Positions 38,001 through 44,774 of a DNA stretch of 63,887 bases are shown here, piece by piece; positions within the stretch are counted from its first letter, which is position 1; each line of letters begins with the position of its first letter. The notes beneath the pieces are model-generated. The model saw nothing but the letters and a program-made list of their open reading frames with translations. It did not search any database and was not told the origin of the DNA. Made by a program: the position numbers and the translations under genes. The stretch comes from a virus, in the IMG/VR virus record IMGVR_UViG_3300032287_001925, positions 1-63,887 of that record, one strand, 5' to 3'.

Positions 38001-38751
38001 TTGCGTTTGTGTTGCAAGCGACTGCGGCGCATGGTCTGCTTGGTCATCATGTTCTAATAATACAAGAACTAGAACAAGGACTTGTCCAGCAGGTTCTCTT
38101 TGCACTACCTCTGAGTCAGAAGCTTGCAGTACATGGTACTGTACAACCAGTGTTAACTTTAACTGCGCTGGTTGCTCACAATCAATTGAGGCATCTAACA
38201 TAAGTGGCAGCGGATCTGGATACTCAACAGCATGTAGTACTTCTGGATATCCAGCATGCGGAACACCTTGCGGTTGCGATGCAACACAAGCAGCTGGATG
38301 CACAGCGTGGTCTGCTTGGAGTACTTGCGTTGCTTCATCTCAATCAAGAACAAGAACTTGTCCTTCTGGAAACCCTTGCGTAACTTCAGAAACTCGGGCA
38401 TGTGTAGTTGGACCATTCTTCCCAAGCTTTAAGGGCGGTCCATTCTTCCCACCATTCTTCCCACCGTTCTTCCCACCGTTCTTCCCACCGTTCTTTGATT
38501 CTCCGTTCTTCCCACCGTTCTTCCCATTCTTCCCACCATTCTTCCCACCATTCTTCCCACCATTCTTCCCACCGTTCTTCCCATTCTTCCCACCATTCTT
38601 CCCACCGTTCTTCCCACCATTCTTCCCACCATTCTTCCCAAGCTTTAAGGGCGGTCCATTCTTCCCACCATTCTTCCCACCGTTCTTCCCACCGTTCTTC
38701 CCACCCACATTTGCAACACCGTTCTTCCCTCCAACATTTAGGGGGTACTAA
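35062..38751 (+). CDS. Giant fibre/adhesin: Fn3-like, Cys/Trp-rich TSR-like repeats, Pro/Phe tail
   Basis: This 1229-residue protein has four regions. Residues 2-47 are two copies of a 23-residue Trp repeat. About 75-540 hold fibronectin-III-like domains. About 578-1114 contain six Cys-rich units of roughly 90 residues, each with CWYCTTS, NCAGC, GSGYST, then W-S-x-W-S-x-C-S, RTRTRTC and G-x-x-C; the second half strongly resembles eukaryotic thrombospondin type-1 repeats (WxxW, CS, RxRxC). A more degenerate unit precedes them. Residues 1117-1229 are PPFF repeats ending TFRGY, as in the partial gene at base 1. A disulfide-rich extracellular adhesin is the likely role. No signal peptide is seen, as expected for a virion protein. 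Confidence 0.8.
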   Translation: MSIWRKTSATDTGTHNINGWVKIRSIWRKASATDTGAHNINGWIKIKSVWQLGTSGLWFKIFGTGVPNAETANPPSLTFISSDGFESIDHPFNGDKMYLVRGEWNEEPTKFTMYIQKSDPPYSTWTDLITPVVKEYDDYSDADYLYQVPVSASNRPLITKTNVLNKVKFRGKIKAENSSGESDVNFPGLGIAARYFFNISSFDITDETETAVDLSWTYDPATITVSQIPTYMWSQQIQLYNSADVPKLPVPFVVSLYETSATINVPVGLDPNDSYYWELSIIADDYYRDFTGVRYSSDGPTQELAFIDWQPGVIEDPTITFSNRTRTSFSVDWLSTNAIQYRVDIKRNQTGISIPGYPVTTTDSSAVVTGLTENALYNVSVTALGGTSIPLKESNTVTESIRVLNWGIQAMLSRAFDATATSFKVTILNYSDISSFDIELSCTNGNASRTGNTIFVTDIESDQPSCVTVTTSKIDDIDLTAFSYDYEVSVPICETTGTWYCVSYVQSTPISCSTFESPTNVSATGSGYSIACYTTPSCCVSTVYTNWTDCTDSGPSTRTKTETFLDCSIVVTTEERPCWYCTTSVNFNCAGCSQTVHNENISGAGSGYSTACSTSAYPVCATPCVCSASAESACGAWGAWSACSASHTRTRTRTCPSGNPCVTTQTEQCWYCTTSVNSNCAGCSYSIQPSNISGAGSGYSTACNQTGSYYECATPCVCDSTANSACGAWGEWSACSASHTRTRTRICPAGNPCVTTQTEQCWYCTTSPNSNCAGCSYSIQSSNISGGGSGYSTACNQTGTYYACATPCACDSTQSSACTAWSAWSSCSGGAQSRTRTCPSGNPCETLQTRECWFCTSSTPLNCAGCGYAINTTNVSATGSGYSTTCNQTAYPACQTPCVCDTTKSNECTAWSACSNGVSTRTCPAGSPCAESKQCWYCTTSYNSNCAGCGQSIQENNISGSGTGYSTACSQVGYPACSTPCVCVASDCGAWSAWSSCSNNTRTRTRTCPAGSLCTTSESEACSTWYCTTSVNFNCAGCSQSIEASNISGSGSGYSTACSTSGYPACGTPCGCDATQAAGCTAWSAWSTCVASSQSRTRTCPSGNPCVTSETRACVVGPFFPSFKGGPFFPPFFPPFFPPFFPPFFDSPFFPPFFPFFPPFFPPFFPPFFPPFFPFFPPFFPPFFPPFFPPFFPSFKGGPFFPPFFPPFFPPFFPPTFATPFFPPTFRGY
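35065..35202 (+). repeat. Two direct 69-bp repeats encoding a 23-residue Trp motif
   Basis: Units at 35065-35133 and 35134-35202 encode SIWRK-SATDTG-HNINGW-KI with few changes; a shortened third unit (SVW...LWFKI) follows. The copies probably form a small beta-structured stack at the base of the fibre. Confidence 0.8.
36793..38403 (+). repeat. Array of six ~90-residue Cys/Trp-rich (TSR-like) repeats
   Basis: Each unit of about 270 bp starts with TGCTGGTACTGTACAACA-like DNA, encoding CWYCTT, and contains a WSxCS...RTRTC segment. DNA identity between units is visibly high, so the array could expand or contract by recombination. Unit 4 is shortened in its WxxWS segment. Confidence 0.85.
38413..38748 (+). 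repeat. Tandem Pro/Phe-coding DNA repeat at the fibre C-terminus
   Basis: TTCTTCCCACCG/A units encode PPFF repeats interrupted twice by PSFKGG. The sequence mirrors bases 1-330. On the opposite strand it yields spurious Gly-Lys-Asn ORFs. Confidence 0.9.
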
Positions 38752-38757
38752 ATGGTA

Positions 38758-38785
38758 TTGACAATATCAGTAAAAATGATAGAAT
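38758..38785 (+). promoter_or_regulatory. Strong promoter TTGACA-N16-TAGAAT
   Basis: A perfect -35 TTGACA (38758-38763) and -10 TAGAAT (38780-38785) follow the fibre stop codon and would drive the small genes after it. AAAGG precedes the ATG at 38808. Confidence 0.7.
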
Positions 38786-38807
38786 ATAGTAACTCGAAAG
38801 GTAATAA

Positions 38808-39047
38808 ATGAATAAATTAGATCTAGGTGGAAGCACCTATATGGTTTTAATTGAAGGAGAGTTTGCTGGTTGGTTTAATATACCTACTGGAACACAAGAA
38901 ACATTTCTTCTTAGATCAGCACTAGCAAGTAATCCAACCATTATTGATATGGAAGATCTTCAATTAGATATTGATGATTTACCAACTCCCGCAGAAGGAT
39001 ATTTGTGGAATGGAACTGGTTTTGAAAAGCGAGAAGAAATTGGCTAG
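38808..39047 (+). CDS. Hypothetical small protein after the fibre gene
   Basis: This 79-residue protein (TYMVLIEGEFAGWFNIP, then LQLDIDDLPTPAEGYLWNG) has its own strong promoter and directly follows the fibre. Small genes in that place often encode fibre-assembly chaperones or accessory structural proteins, but no family motif is recognised here. Confidence 0.65.
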   Translation: MNKLDLGGSTYMVLIEGEFAGWFNIPTGTQETFLLRSALASNPTIIDMEDLQLDIDDLPTPAEGYLWNGTGFEKREEIG

Positions 39048-39276
39048 CAAATGGCAACAGATGAAAAATCTAGTAACTTCCGATGGGGTAAAGCCATGGG
39101 ATTTTCTAGATCCAAATACAGAGTATGCAGATAAGGATTTAGCTGATGAAAGGTATTCTATATGCCTAGAATGCCCTCTTTTTAATCAGACAACTAAAAC
39201 ATGTTCTGAATGTGGCTGCTTTATGGCGGCTAAAACAAAGCTTAAATTAGCCACTTGTCCTGTAGACAAATGGTAA
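39040..39276 (+). CDS. DUF6171-like zinc-binding protein
   Basis: This protein of about 78 residues carries a Cys cluster: C-L-E-C, then C-S-E-C-G-C, then C-P, in the context RYSICLECPLF and CGCFMAAKTKLKLATCP, ending DKW. This matches my memory of the small zinc-binding DUF6171 family common in phages near tail genes. I place the start at TTG 39040 (GAGAAG upstream, eight-base overlap with the previous gene); ATG 39061 is the alternative. Function is unknown. Confidence 0.7.
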   Translation: MASKWQQMKNLVTSDGVKPWDFLDPNTEYADKDLADERYSICLECPLFNQTTKTCSECGCFMAAKTKLKLATCPVDKW

Positions 39277-39285
39277 TGGTATAAT
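39277..39285 (+). promoter_or_regulatory. Extended -10 promoter TGGTATAAT
   Basis: TGGTATAAT overlaps the preceding stop codon region, with a second TATAAT a few bases on. GGAGG lies eight bases before the ATG at 39311, so this transcript has a conventional short leader. Confidence 0.5.
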
Positions 39286-39310
39286 AATATAATAAACATG
39301 GAGGTATAAA

Positions 39311-39529
39311 ATGTCAGATTATCAATTAACAAATGAAGAAAAAGCAACGGTGATTACAACTCACCTAAGAAATCTATCTTATACAAAGTATAATACAGAG
39401 CTTTCAATCATCGAAGAACAGTCCTTGCCGACACCTTCCGCAGAGTCTTTATCTCAGTTGAACGCACAGCTTGCTTCAACTAACGTTAAGATCACTGCTC
39501 TTGAAGAAGAATTAGCTTTAGTTAGCTAA
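39311..39529 (+). CDS. Small coiled-coil protein (72 aa)
   Basis: This 72-residue protein has a helical N-terminal part (NEEKATVITTHLRNLSYTKYN) and a C-terminal heptad-like segment (LSQLNAQLASTNVKITALEEEL). It has a good GGAGG site. It lies among small proteins after the fibres and may be a structural or assembly factor. No family is recognised. Confidence 0.65.
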   Translation: MSDYQLTNEEKATVITTHLRNLSYTKYNTELSIIEEQSLPTPSAESLSQLNAQLASTNVKITALEEELALVS

Positions 39530-39537
39530 GGACAAAA

Positions 39538-39726
39538 ATGCAAAATAAAGAAGAGCTAATTATAACTGCTATGCAGGAAAGAATTGGGCAACTCGCAGCT
39601 AATTATGAGTTGCAAATTGCTATGCTAAGAGCAGAACTTACAGTGCTATCTAATCAATCAGATGATAAACAAAAAGCTTTAGATAGTTATTCCGATGAAA
39701 TTCAATCTAAGCTGGAGGAAATGTAA
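39538..39726 (+). CDS. Small coiled-coil protein (62 aa)
   Basis: This 62-residue, almost fully helical protein has heptad spacing throughout (IGQLAANYELQIAMLRAELTVL). It is adjacent to another coiled-coil protein upstream and one downstream, so the three may oligomerise. Function is unknown. Confidence 0.6.
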   Translation: MQNKEELIITAMQERIGQLAANYELQIAMLRAELTVLSNQSDDKQKALDSYSDEIQSKLEEM

Positions 39727-40149
39727 TTGACAGTAACATTTCAAGATGGTGAACCAGTAGACCCAAAAAAACTACAAGACCTTCAAACTCAGATAGACCA
39801 AATAAAACTTCAATCTGATGAGTCTTACAACTTAAGCACAACTACTGCAAATAGCGTAACTAAACTTTCTGTAATGCATCTAAACGCTGACGTAGCCACA
39901 TTTGAAAACGGATTAGTAGGTGGCAAGGTAAATACAATTGAAATAGAATTAGGTTGGGGCGCTGACTATGAAGTTGCGTATGTCGTAGCAACACCAAGAC
40001 TACAAGACCCAAAGACAAATAATATTAGATGGTCTATTTCTGGAAACAAAGACTCCACCAAGCTAAATGTTTACGCTGAAAAAAATGTTAAAGGCCCAAT
40101 TAATTTTCATTGGATTAGCGCTGGTAAAAAAATTGTTTCTGCACCATAA
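39727..40149 (+). CDS. Hypothetical protein with coiled-coil N-terminus and beta C-terminus
   Basis: This 140-residue protein starts at TTG 39727 with GGAGG 9-13 bases upstream. Residues 14-35 form a coiled coil (KLQDLQTQIDQIKLQSD); residues 50-140 form a beta domain with IEIELGWGADYEVAYVVATP. That trimer-stalk-plus-head layout would suit a small fibre or head spike. A hairpin and promoter follow. Confidence 0.6.
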   Translation: MTVTFQDGEPVDPKKLQDLQTQIDQIKLQSDESYNLSTTTANSVTKLSVMHLNADVATFENGLVGGKVNTIEIELGWGADYEVAYVVATPRLQDPKTNNIRWSISGNKDSTKLNVYAEKNVKGPINFHWISAGKKIVSAP

Positions 40150-40157
40150 CATTACTA

Positions 40158-40185
40158 TTGACACACCAGTTTAATATGTTACAAT
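40158..40185 (+). promoter_or_regulatory. Promoter TTGACA-N16-TACAAT before the replication genes
   Basis: A perfect -35 and a good -10 give an expected start near 40192, only about six bases before the hairpin at 40198. It stands at the border between structural and replication genes. Confidence 0.7.
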
Positions 40186-40197
40186 TACTATAACATT

Positions 40198-40217
40198 AAG
40201 CCACGATATCGTGGCTT
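40198..40217 (+). terminator. Perfect 20-bp palindrome AAGCCACGAT/ATCGTGGCTT, hairpin with T-rich tail
   Basis: The palindrome can form a 7-8 bp hairpin with a four-base loop, followed by TTTATATAT. It could terminate the upstream transcript, attenuate the new one, or cap the 5' end of the replication mRNA. Since a promoter precedes it by a few bases, the last two are plausible. Confidence 0.6.
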
Positions 40218-40238
40218 TTATATATATTAAGGGTTTTA

Positions 40239-41039
40239 ATGAGCAACGATTTAAAGTGGATGATTTCATCCGACCAGCAGTTCCCGTATCAAGATGATAA
40301 AATGATTGCACTGTGGTTTAAGGTCATGAAGTGGTTTAAGCCAGACGTCGTTGACTACCTTGGAGATACGGATGATCAGGCCTGTTATAGCAAGTACACA
40401 GAAGGAAGATCAGCAGAATTTTTAAACCTTCACAAGACTGACAGTAGAGATCTTATTGTTCCAATGATGCGCCATGAAGCAAAAGGCGCTAGAGATTTTT
40501 ATACAAAGACACGAGAGATGCTTCCAGAAGCTCAACTTTTTTCAGCATTAGGAAACCATGATGTTAGAATTTTTAACTATGTGGATGCAAAACTTCCCGA
40601 CTATATTAATGAAGTTACTCCAGAAGCACTGTGGGGGTTAGATTCACTAGGTTACGAATACATTCATTATAACGAATTGCCTAAACGACGATTTGGAGAC
40701 ATACATGTACACCATGGACTTTCAATTGCATCAACTGGATCTGTTCGTAAAGACATGGAAGACTTACAGGTATCTTTAATCAGAGGACACTCTCATAGAA
40801 TTGCTTCACACCTTGTAACATATGAATTAAGAAATGGTGGAGAGGGAGAAACTCTTCGTGGGTATGAGCTTGGACATATGTGTGATGAAAAAGGACCAGG
40901 TATGAAATATATGCAGCACCACGATTGGCAAAAAGGTTTTGCTATTGCACATATTGTAAATGACTATCCACATATTCAGATGATCCATGTGGCACCAGAT
41001 TATTCATGTGTTGTTGATGGGAAGCTATTTACACTATGA
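40239..41039 (+). CDS. Calcineurin-like metallophosphoesterase
   Basis: This 266-residue enzyme has the metallophosphoesterase metal-binding series SDQQFPYQD, YLGDTDD, ALGNHDVRI, VHHGL and RGHSHR in order. The first motif is D-x-Q where many family members have D-x-H, a variation common in phage versions. It hydrolyses phosphodiesters or phosphomonoesters with two metal ions; the natural substrate is unknown. It opens the replication cluster, and its stop overlaps the next start by four bases. Confidence 0.85.
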   Translation: MSNDLKWMISSDQQFPYQDDKMIALWFKVMKWFKPDVVDYLGDTDDQACYSKYTEGRSAEFLNLHKTDSRDLIVPMMRHEAKGARDFYTKTREMLPEAQLFSALGNHDVRIFNYVDAKLPDYINEVTPEALWGLDSLGYEYIHYNELPKRRFGDIHVHHGLSIASTGSVRKDMEDLQVSLIRGHSHRIASHLVTYELRNGGEGETLRGYELGHMCDEKGPGMKYMQHHDWQKGFAIAHIVNDYPHIQMIHVAPDYSCVVDGKLFTL

Positions 41040-41224
41040 TGAAATGTAGTAAATGCCAAGGAAGAGTTTTTGTTGATAGGGTATTTTCACAAAAACTACA
41101 CGTAGAGCTTTTCTGCATGATGTGCGGTAAAAGATGGATGATTAATAAGGATACGAGTGCACTAGGTAAATGGATAGAAAAAAGAGAAAACAGCCAACTA
41201 AAAGCATTCGGTATTTCTTCTTAA
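41036..41224 (+). CDS. Zinc-ribbon protein (62 aa)
   Basis: This 62-residue protein has C-x2-C at its start (CSKC) and C-x2-C at mid-length (CMMCGKRW), the spacing of a zinc ribbon. It is coupled to the phosphoesterase gene. Such small zinc proteins often bind nucleic acid or a polymerase, but nothing more can be said. Confidence 0.72.
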   Translation: MMKCSKCQGRVFVDRVFSQKLHVELFCMMCGKRWMINKDTSALGKWIEKRENSQLKAFGISS

Positions 41225-41652
41225 ATAACAAGATACATAAAGTATTAAGTCATTCAAGATCTAAAGACCAAATGGTTGCTTGGTGCTATCCTGATAAAAA
41301 AAGATTATTGTATTCTTATTCACAAGTTTTAAAAACTATGGAGAATGCCTATTCAACCAGTCAGGTAGCCCAGATGCTTGGCAAGCATAAGGTTACTATA
41401 GAAGATTACATTTTGGACGGGAAGATAAGATACCCACAAAAAGTATATCCGATAGGTAATCCAGATAGCACATGGTATAAGTTTATGTATAGTGAATCGG
41501 ACATTATGGACATTCATGAGTTTATATTAGAATCAGGTTATTCTAATAATATGCCTTCAAGAAATGAGATGAGGGCTCTTCTCAAACACAACACTATATT
41601 GTATACTAAGACCAATGAAGGAAAGTTTGTCCCAGTTTGGAAGGCGGAGTAA
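41170..41652 (+). CDS. MerR/excisionase-like helix-turn-helix protein
   Basis: This 160-residue protein contains YSTSQVAQMLGKHKVTIEDY at about residues 58-77 followed by GKIRYPQKVYP, the layout of an AlpA/excisionase or MerR-type winged HTH. It probably binds DNA as a regulator or replication accessory factor. The start overlaps the zinc-ribbon gene by 55 bases in another frame, which is unusual, so a later start is possible; the HTH is unaffected. Confidence 0.65.
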   Translation: MDRKKRKQPTKSIRYFFLNNKIHKVLSHSRSKDQMVAWCYPDKKRLLYSYSQVLKTMENAYSTSQVAQMLGKHKVTIEDYILDGKIRYPQKVYPIGNPDSTWYKFMYSESDIMDIHEFILESGYSNNMPSRNEMRALLKHNTILYTKTNEGKFVPVWKAE

Positions 41653-41765
41653 TGTCAAGCAGGGTTGTTATTTGTCATATTTGCAAGAAAGAAATAGAAG
41701 TACGTTGGGGCATATTTGCTCATGACACTTTGAGTAGACATAGAAAGGCGGCACATAATGGATAG
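41652..41765 (+). CDS. Tiny C2H2-like zinc-finger protein (37 aa)
   Basis: This 37-residue ORF begins in a TAATG junction with the HTH gene. It reads CHICKKEIE...AHDTLSRHRKAAHNG, giving Cys8, Cys11, a Leu before His30, and His35, close to a classical C2H2 finger (Cys-x2-Cys, hydrophobic core, His-x4-His). It could be a sequence-reading or protein-binding finger. Small size makes it easy to miss, but the overlap with both neighbours supports translation. Confidence 0.6.
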   Translation: MSSRVVICHICKKEIEVRWGIFAHDTLSRHRKAAHNG

Positions 41766-41967
41766 AGGAACTCAAGTTAGAGTTGATTTGTCTTTTACAA
41801 GGAACCTTGGAAACTTTGAAAGTATTAAAATTGGTATTGGTGTTGATGATTTTGTCAGAGATGGCGAAAGCGTAGATGCAGCAACAGATCGAGTTTATAA
41901 GTTTGTTGAAGACAAGCTAATTCAAAAGACCCAAGAGGTAGAAGAGGAATTACGTGGCAGTAAATAA
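41758..41967 (+). CDS. Hypothetical protein (69 aa)
   Basis: This 69-residue protein has a beta-like half (TQVRVDLSFTRNLGNFESIKIGIGVDDFV) and a charged helix (DAATDRVYKFVEDKLIQKTQEVEEEL). The layout is common among small phage proteins of unknown function. It overlaps genes on both sides by a few bases. Confidence 0.65.
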   Translation: MDRGTQVRVDLSFTRNLGNFESIKIGIGVDDFVRDGESVDAATDRVYKFVEDKLIQKTQEVEEELRGSK

Positions 41968-42271
41968 AGAGCCCTACATTCTTCTTTCTCTTTATTCTAA
42001 TTTATATGAGGGCATGTACAACACAAAGCCAACAATAAATAGATACAAAGAAAAGTGGGCTATGCAAGATGTTCTTGATAGCATAGGGTTTGAGCGTTCC
42101 AAGAACGTTCTGGAATACTATTTTCAAACTGGTAAGAACAGGCATCCGCTTAATTTTTTCTACAACAACTTTGAAAGAATAGAAGATATGATGATGCAGA
42201 TTAAAGAAGATAAAGCTAACAGAAGCCGTCTGTTGCAGGAAACAAAAAAAATGATTGAGGGTAACGAATGA
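41954..42271 (+). CDS. Hypothetical protein upstream of the helicase
   Basis: This 105-residue helical protein starts at GTG 41954 behind GAGGAA. It lies directly before the replicative helicase with a four-base overlap, where helicase loaders are sometimes found, but no loader motif (AAA+ or gp59-like) is visible. The repeated Asn/Tyr-rich and Lys/Glu-rich helices (YKEKWAMQDVLDSIGFERSK) may bind DNA or the helicase. Confidence 0.6.
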   Translation: MAVNKEPYILLSLYSNLYEGMYNTKPTINRYKEKWAMQDVLDSIGFERSKNVLEYYFQTGKNRHPLNFFYNNFERIEDMMMQIKEDKANRSRLLQETKKMIEGNE

Positions 42272-43503
42272 ATACAGAAGCCGAGCTAATCTCAGCGGTA
42301 TGCAAGAATAAAGACATAAGCACTATACTTGCAGATAACTCAGACGACCTATTTGTTTCTCACAAAGACATTTGGGAAGGCCTTAAGTCATACTACTATA
42401 AGTTTAGAGCGGTCCCAGAAGTAACAATTCTTCAGGATAAGTTTAAAGATTTTGAGCCAGTTGAAACTAAAGGTGAGACTGGATACTATTTAGACAAACT
42501 TAAAAATGAATTTGTTGGCAACAAGCTTAAGGGTATTCTTTTACAGGCAGGCTCATCTTTGAAAGACGATGCCCCTTCTAGAGTGCTAGGTACAATGCAG
42601 TCACAGTTAGCAAACTTAAGTAGATATACAAATAACGTAAAAGATTTAGACATAACAGATTTAGATTCAGCAGAAAGACACTATGAGTCAGTAAGAACTC
42701 GATCATTGGCAATGGGCGGTAGCCCAGGAATCCTAACTGGATTTGAGGCAATTGATAAAGCTTACCCAACAGGAATGGCTCCAGGTCACCTTATTGTCGC
42801 TATTGGATGGCCAGGACGTGGTAAGACATGGTTTACATCTTACTTGGCATGCAAGGCGTGGGAGCAAGGCTTTAAGCCTATGATTGTTTCTCTCGAAATG
42901 GCACCAGAGAATATGCGAGATAGAATTTATACAATGCTTGGCTCTGGCCTGTTTAGAGCAAGTGATTTTTCAAAGGGCGACATTAACATTGATGATTTTA
43001 AAACTTGGGGAAAGAAAAAGACTGAGGGCAAAAACAGTTTTATTCTTGTTTCAAATGAGGGTGCAGGAGAAGTAACTCCAGCAACTATTCAGGGCAAGAT
43101 TGATCAGCATAAACCAGACTTAGTTATTCTTGATTATCATCAGCTGTTTAATGACAATAAGAGAAGCAATTCAGAAGTTGAAAGAAATAGAAATATTTCA
43201 AGAGACTTTAAGTTGTTAGCTGTAACAAATGGAATTCCAATTATTGATATTACTGCTGCAACAGCAGATGATATTTCAGATCAAAAAGAGCCGCCAATGA
43301 TGAGCCAAGTTGCATGGTCAAAGGCTATTGAGTATGATGCTGATATGGCTATTGCTATTCACAAGCATGCCAATACAGATCTTATTGAAATTGTATCTAG
43401 AAAGAATAGACACGGACATGATTTTAGATTCTTTCTTGACTGGGATATTAATAGAGGAGTTATTACCCCAATCTATGAAGACTTACCAGAGTTGAGCAAG
43501 TGA
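42268..43503 (+). CDS. dnaB: DnaB-type replicative helicase
   Basis: This 411-residue protein is a hexameric replicative helicase of the DnaB/RecA-like family. Walker A is GWPGRGKTW, Walker B is DLVILDYHQLF, and IVSLEMAPENMRDR and VAWSKAIEYDADMAIAI match DnaB motifs. The short N-terminal region (about 130 residues) resembles a reduced DnaB N-domain. It acts with the primase encoded 220 bases downstream. The usual DYLQL Walker B is DYHQL here, a minor change. Confidence 0.9.
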   Translation: MNTEAELISAVCKNKDISTILADNSDDLFVSHKDIWEGLKSYYYKFRAVPEVTILQDKFKDFEPVETKGETGYYLDKLKNEFVGNKLKGILLQAGSSLKDDAPSRVLGTMQSQLANLSRYTNNVKDLDITDLDSAERHYESVRTRSLAMGGSPGILTGFEAIDKAYPTGMAPGHLIVAIGWPGRGKTWFTSYLACKAWEQGFKPMIVSLEMAPENMRDRIYTMLGSGLFRASDFSKGDINIDDFKTWGKKKTEGKNSFILVSNEGAGEVTPATIQGKIDQHKPDLVILDYHQLFNDNKRSNSEVERNRNISRDFKLLAVTNGIPIIDITAATADDISDQKEPPMMSQVAWSKAIEYDADMAIAIHKHANTDLIEIVSRKNRHGHDFRFFLDWDINRGVITPIYEDLPELSK

Positions 43504-43799
43504 CCCATAGAAATATAAAAAGGTTTCAAATACAGGTTGAATTTTATGATAACGCACAGTTAATAAGTTTAAGACCACAGTACGAAAACTTGTTAGCTCA
43601 AGATATGCGTGGCAAAGGGTATATCAGGGTGTTAGATGTTGACCCAGCTTTCTCAATAGAGTTTACTGGAGAAACGTGGAGATTCTTAATGACTCTTCAT
43701 GGTATATACGTAGGAAAGAAGAAGGCATGGCAATTAGAGGGTATAACTCAAGGCAAGTTGATAGCTCGGAGTATAGCCCCGTCCATATCAAATCAATAA
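43500..43799 (+). CDS. Hypothetical protein between helicase and primase
   Basis: This 99-residue protein starts at GTG 43500, overlapping the helicase stop by four bases. It is beta-rich (FQIQVEFYDNAQLISLRPQY, GYIRVLDVDPAFSIEF). The last quarter overlaps the start of the primase in another frame by more than 70 bases. It is unrecognised but conserved in position between two replication proteins. Confidence 0.55.
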   Translation: MTHRNIKRFQIQVEFYDNAQLISLRPQYENLLAQDMRGKGYIRVLDVDPAFSIEFTGETWRFLMTLHGIYVGKKKAWQLEGITQGKLIARSIAPSISNQ

Positions 43800-44716
43800 T
43801 CCAAAGCCTTGGAATAGATATGGTGGGTGAAACATCTAATGATTACCTAGCATACTGCCCATTTCATTCCAATAGACATACCTCAAGCTTTAGCGTAAGC
43901 AAAACAAAAGGGGCCTACCTATGCTTTAATCCTTCTTGTGGAGAAGCAGGTACTCTAAGCGATCTAGTAAAAAAGATTTTAAATAAAAATGAGTTCCAAT
44001 CTTTGAGGTATATTGAATCAAAACAATCTGAGGCCCTAGAAAACTTTGATGAATCTCTTAAAGACATTCTAGAGGATAAGCCAGACTTTGTTGAATTTCC
44101 AGATGAGACATTAAAAAGTTTATATAATGGATTAGTCGGAAGCGACAAAGCAAAAGAGTATTTGAAATCACGTGGTATTGATTTACAATCAATTGAACAT
44201 TTTTCATTAGGGTATTCTGAAAATATGGATATGATAACTGTTCCAGTACATAGCCCAGATGGAGTTCCAGTCGGTGTAGTTGGTAGATCTATATCAGATA
44301 AAAGGTTTAAGAATAGCAAAGACTTGCCAAGAAGCAAAACTATGTTTAATATCCACCGTGCCAAAAAAATTGGAGATAGGGTTATAGTTGTAGAGTCCAG
44401 CTTTGATGCAATTCGTGTTCATCAGGCTGGGTTTCCAAATGTTGTGGCTACACTTGGGGGCCACATATCTGGACAAAACCTTAACTTGCTAAATAGATAC
44501 TTCAATACAGTTATTATTATGACTGATGCAGATAAGGCGGGAAGAGATTTAGGCTCAACAATTGCATATAAACTAAGTAATAAAAACATCTTGTGGGCAT
44601 CGCATTCTTATGGTAGAATATATCCAGAGGGTGTAAAAGATGCAGGAGATATGTCTGATGAAGATATTAAAGCCTGCATAACAAATGCCATATCTAATTT
44701 TGAATATAAAAATTAA
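43727..44716 (+). CDS. dnaG: DnaG-type DNA primase
   Basis: This protein of about 329 residues has the CHC2 zinc-binding domain (CPFHSN...CFNPSCG) and a Toprim domain (VIVVESSFDAI with the catalytic Glu, IIMTDADKAGRD with the acidic pair). It lacks the C-terminal helicase-binding domain of bacterial DnaG, being shorter than the usual 550-600 residues, as in many phage primases. The start at ATG 43727 is chosen because AGGAAAG lies eight bases upstream and the N-terminus then leads straight into the zinc domain. Confidence 0.9.
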   Translation: MAIRGYNSRQVDSSEYSPVHIKSIIQSLGIDMVGETSNDYLAYCPFHSNRHTSSFSVSKTKGAYLCFNPSCGEAGTLSDLVKKILNKNEFQSLRYIESKQSEALENFDESLKDILEDKPDFVEFPDETLKSLYNGLVGSDKAKEYLKSRGIDLQSIEHFSLGYSENMDMITVPVHSPDGVPVGVVGRSISDKRFKNSKDLPRSKTMFNIHRAKKIGDRVIVVESSFDAIRVHQAGFPNVVATLGGHISGQNLNLLNRYFNTVIIMTDADKAGRDLGSTIAYKLSNKNILWASHSYGRIYPEGVKDAGDMSDEDIKACITNAISNFEYKN

Positions 44717-44736
44717 ACAACAATATAAGTGATTAC

Positions 44737-44754
44737 AAACGGATATACACCGTT
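44737..44754 (+). other. Inverted repeat AACGG...CCGTT in the leader of the next gene
   Basis: A 5-bp inverted repeat with a 7-base loop sits upstream of AAGGAG and ATG 44775, in one of the few gaps of the replication block. It may be a small operator or leader hairpin. Confidence 0.35.
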
Positions 44755-44774
44755 ACATACATAAGGAGAATAAA

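Noticed and set aside
38340-38708. Long minus-strand ORFs of Gly-Lys-Asn or Gly-Arg-Met-Val repeats
   Set aside because: They are reverse-strand shadows of the Pro/Phe repeat; stop codons are rare there simply because of the repeat. All neighbours are on the + strand.
35062-38751. Diversity-generating retroelement acting on the fibre gene
   Set aside because: No reverse transcriptase and no template-repeat with adenine-specific differences are seen in the window; the repeats are explained by tandem duplication.
38408-38761. + strand frame rich in His-Ser repeats over the fibre end
   Set aside because: It is an out-of-frame reading of the same DNA repeat, without a ribosome binding site and inside a clear coding frame.
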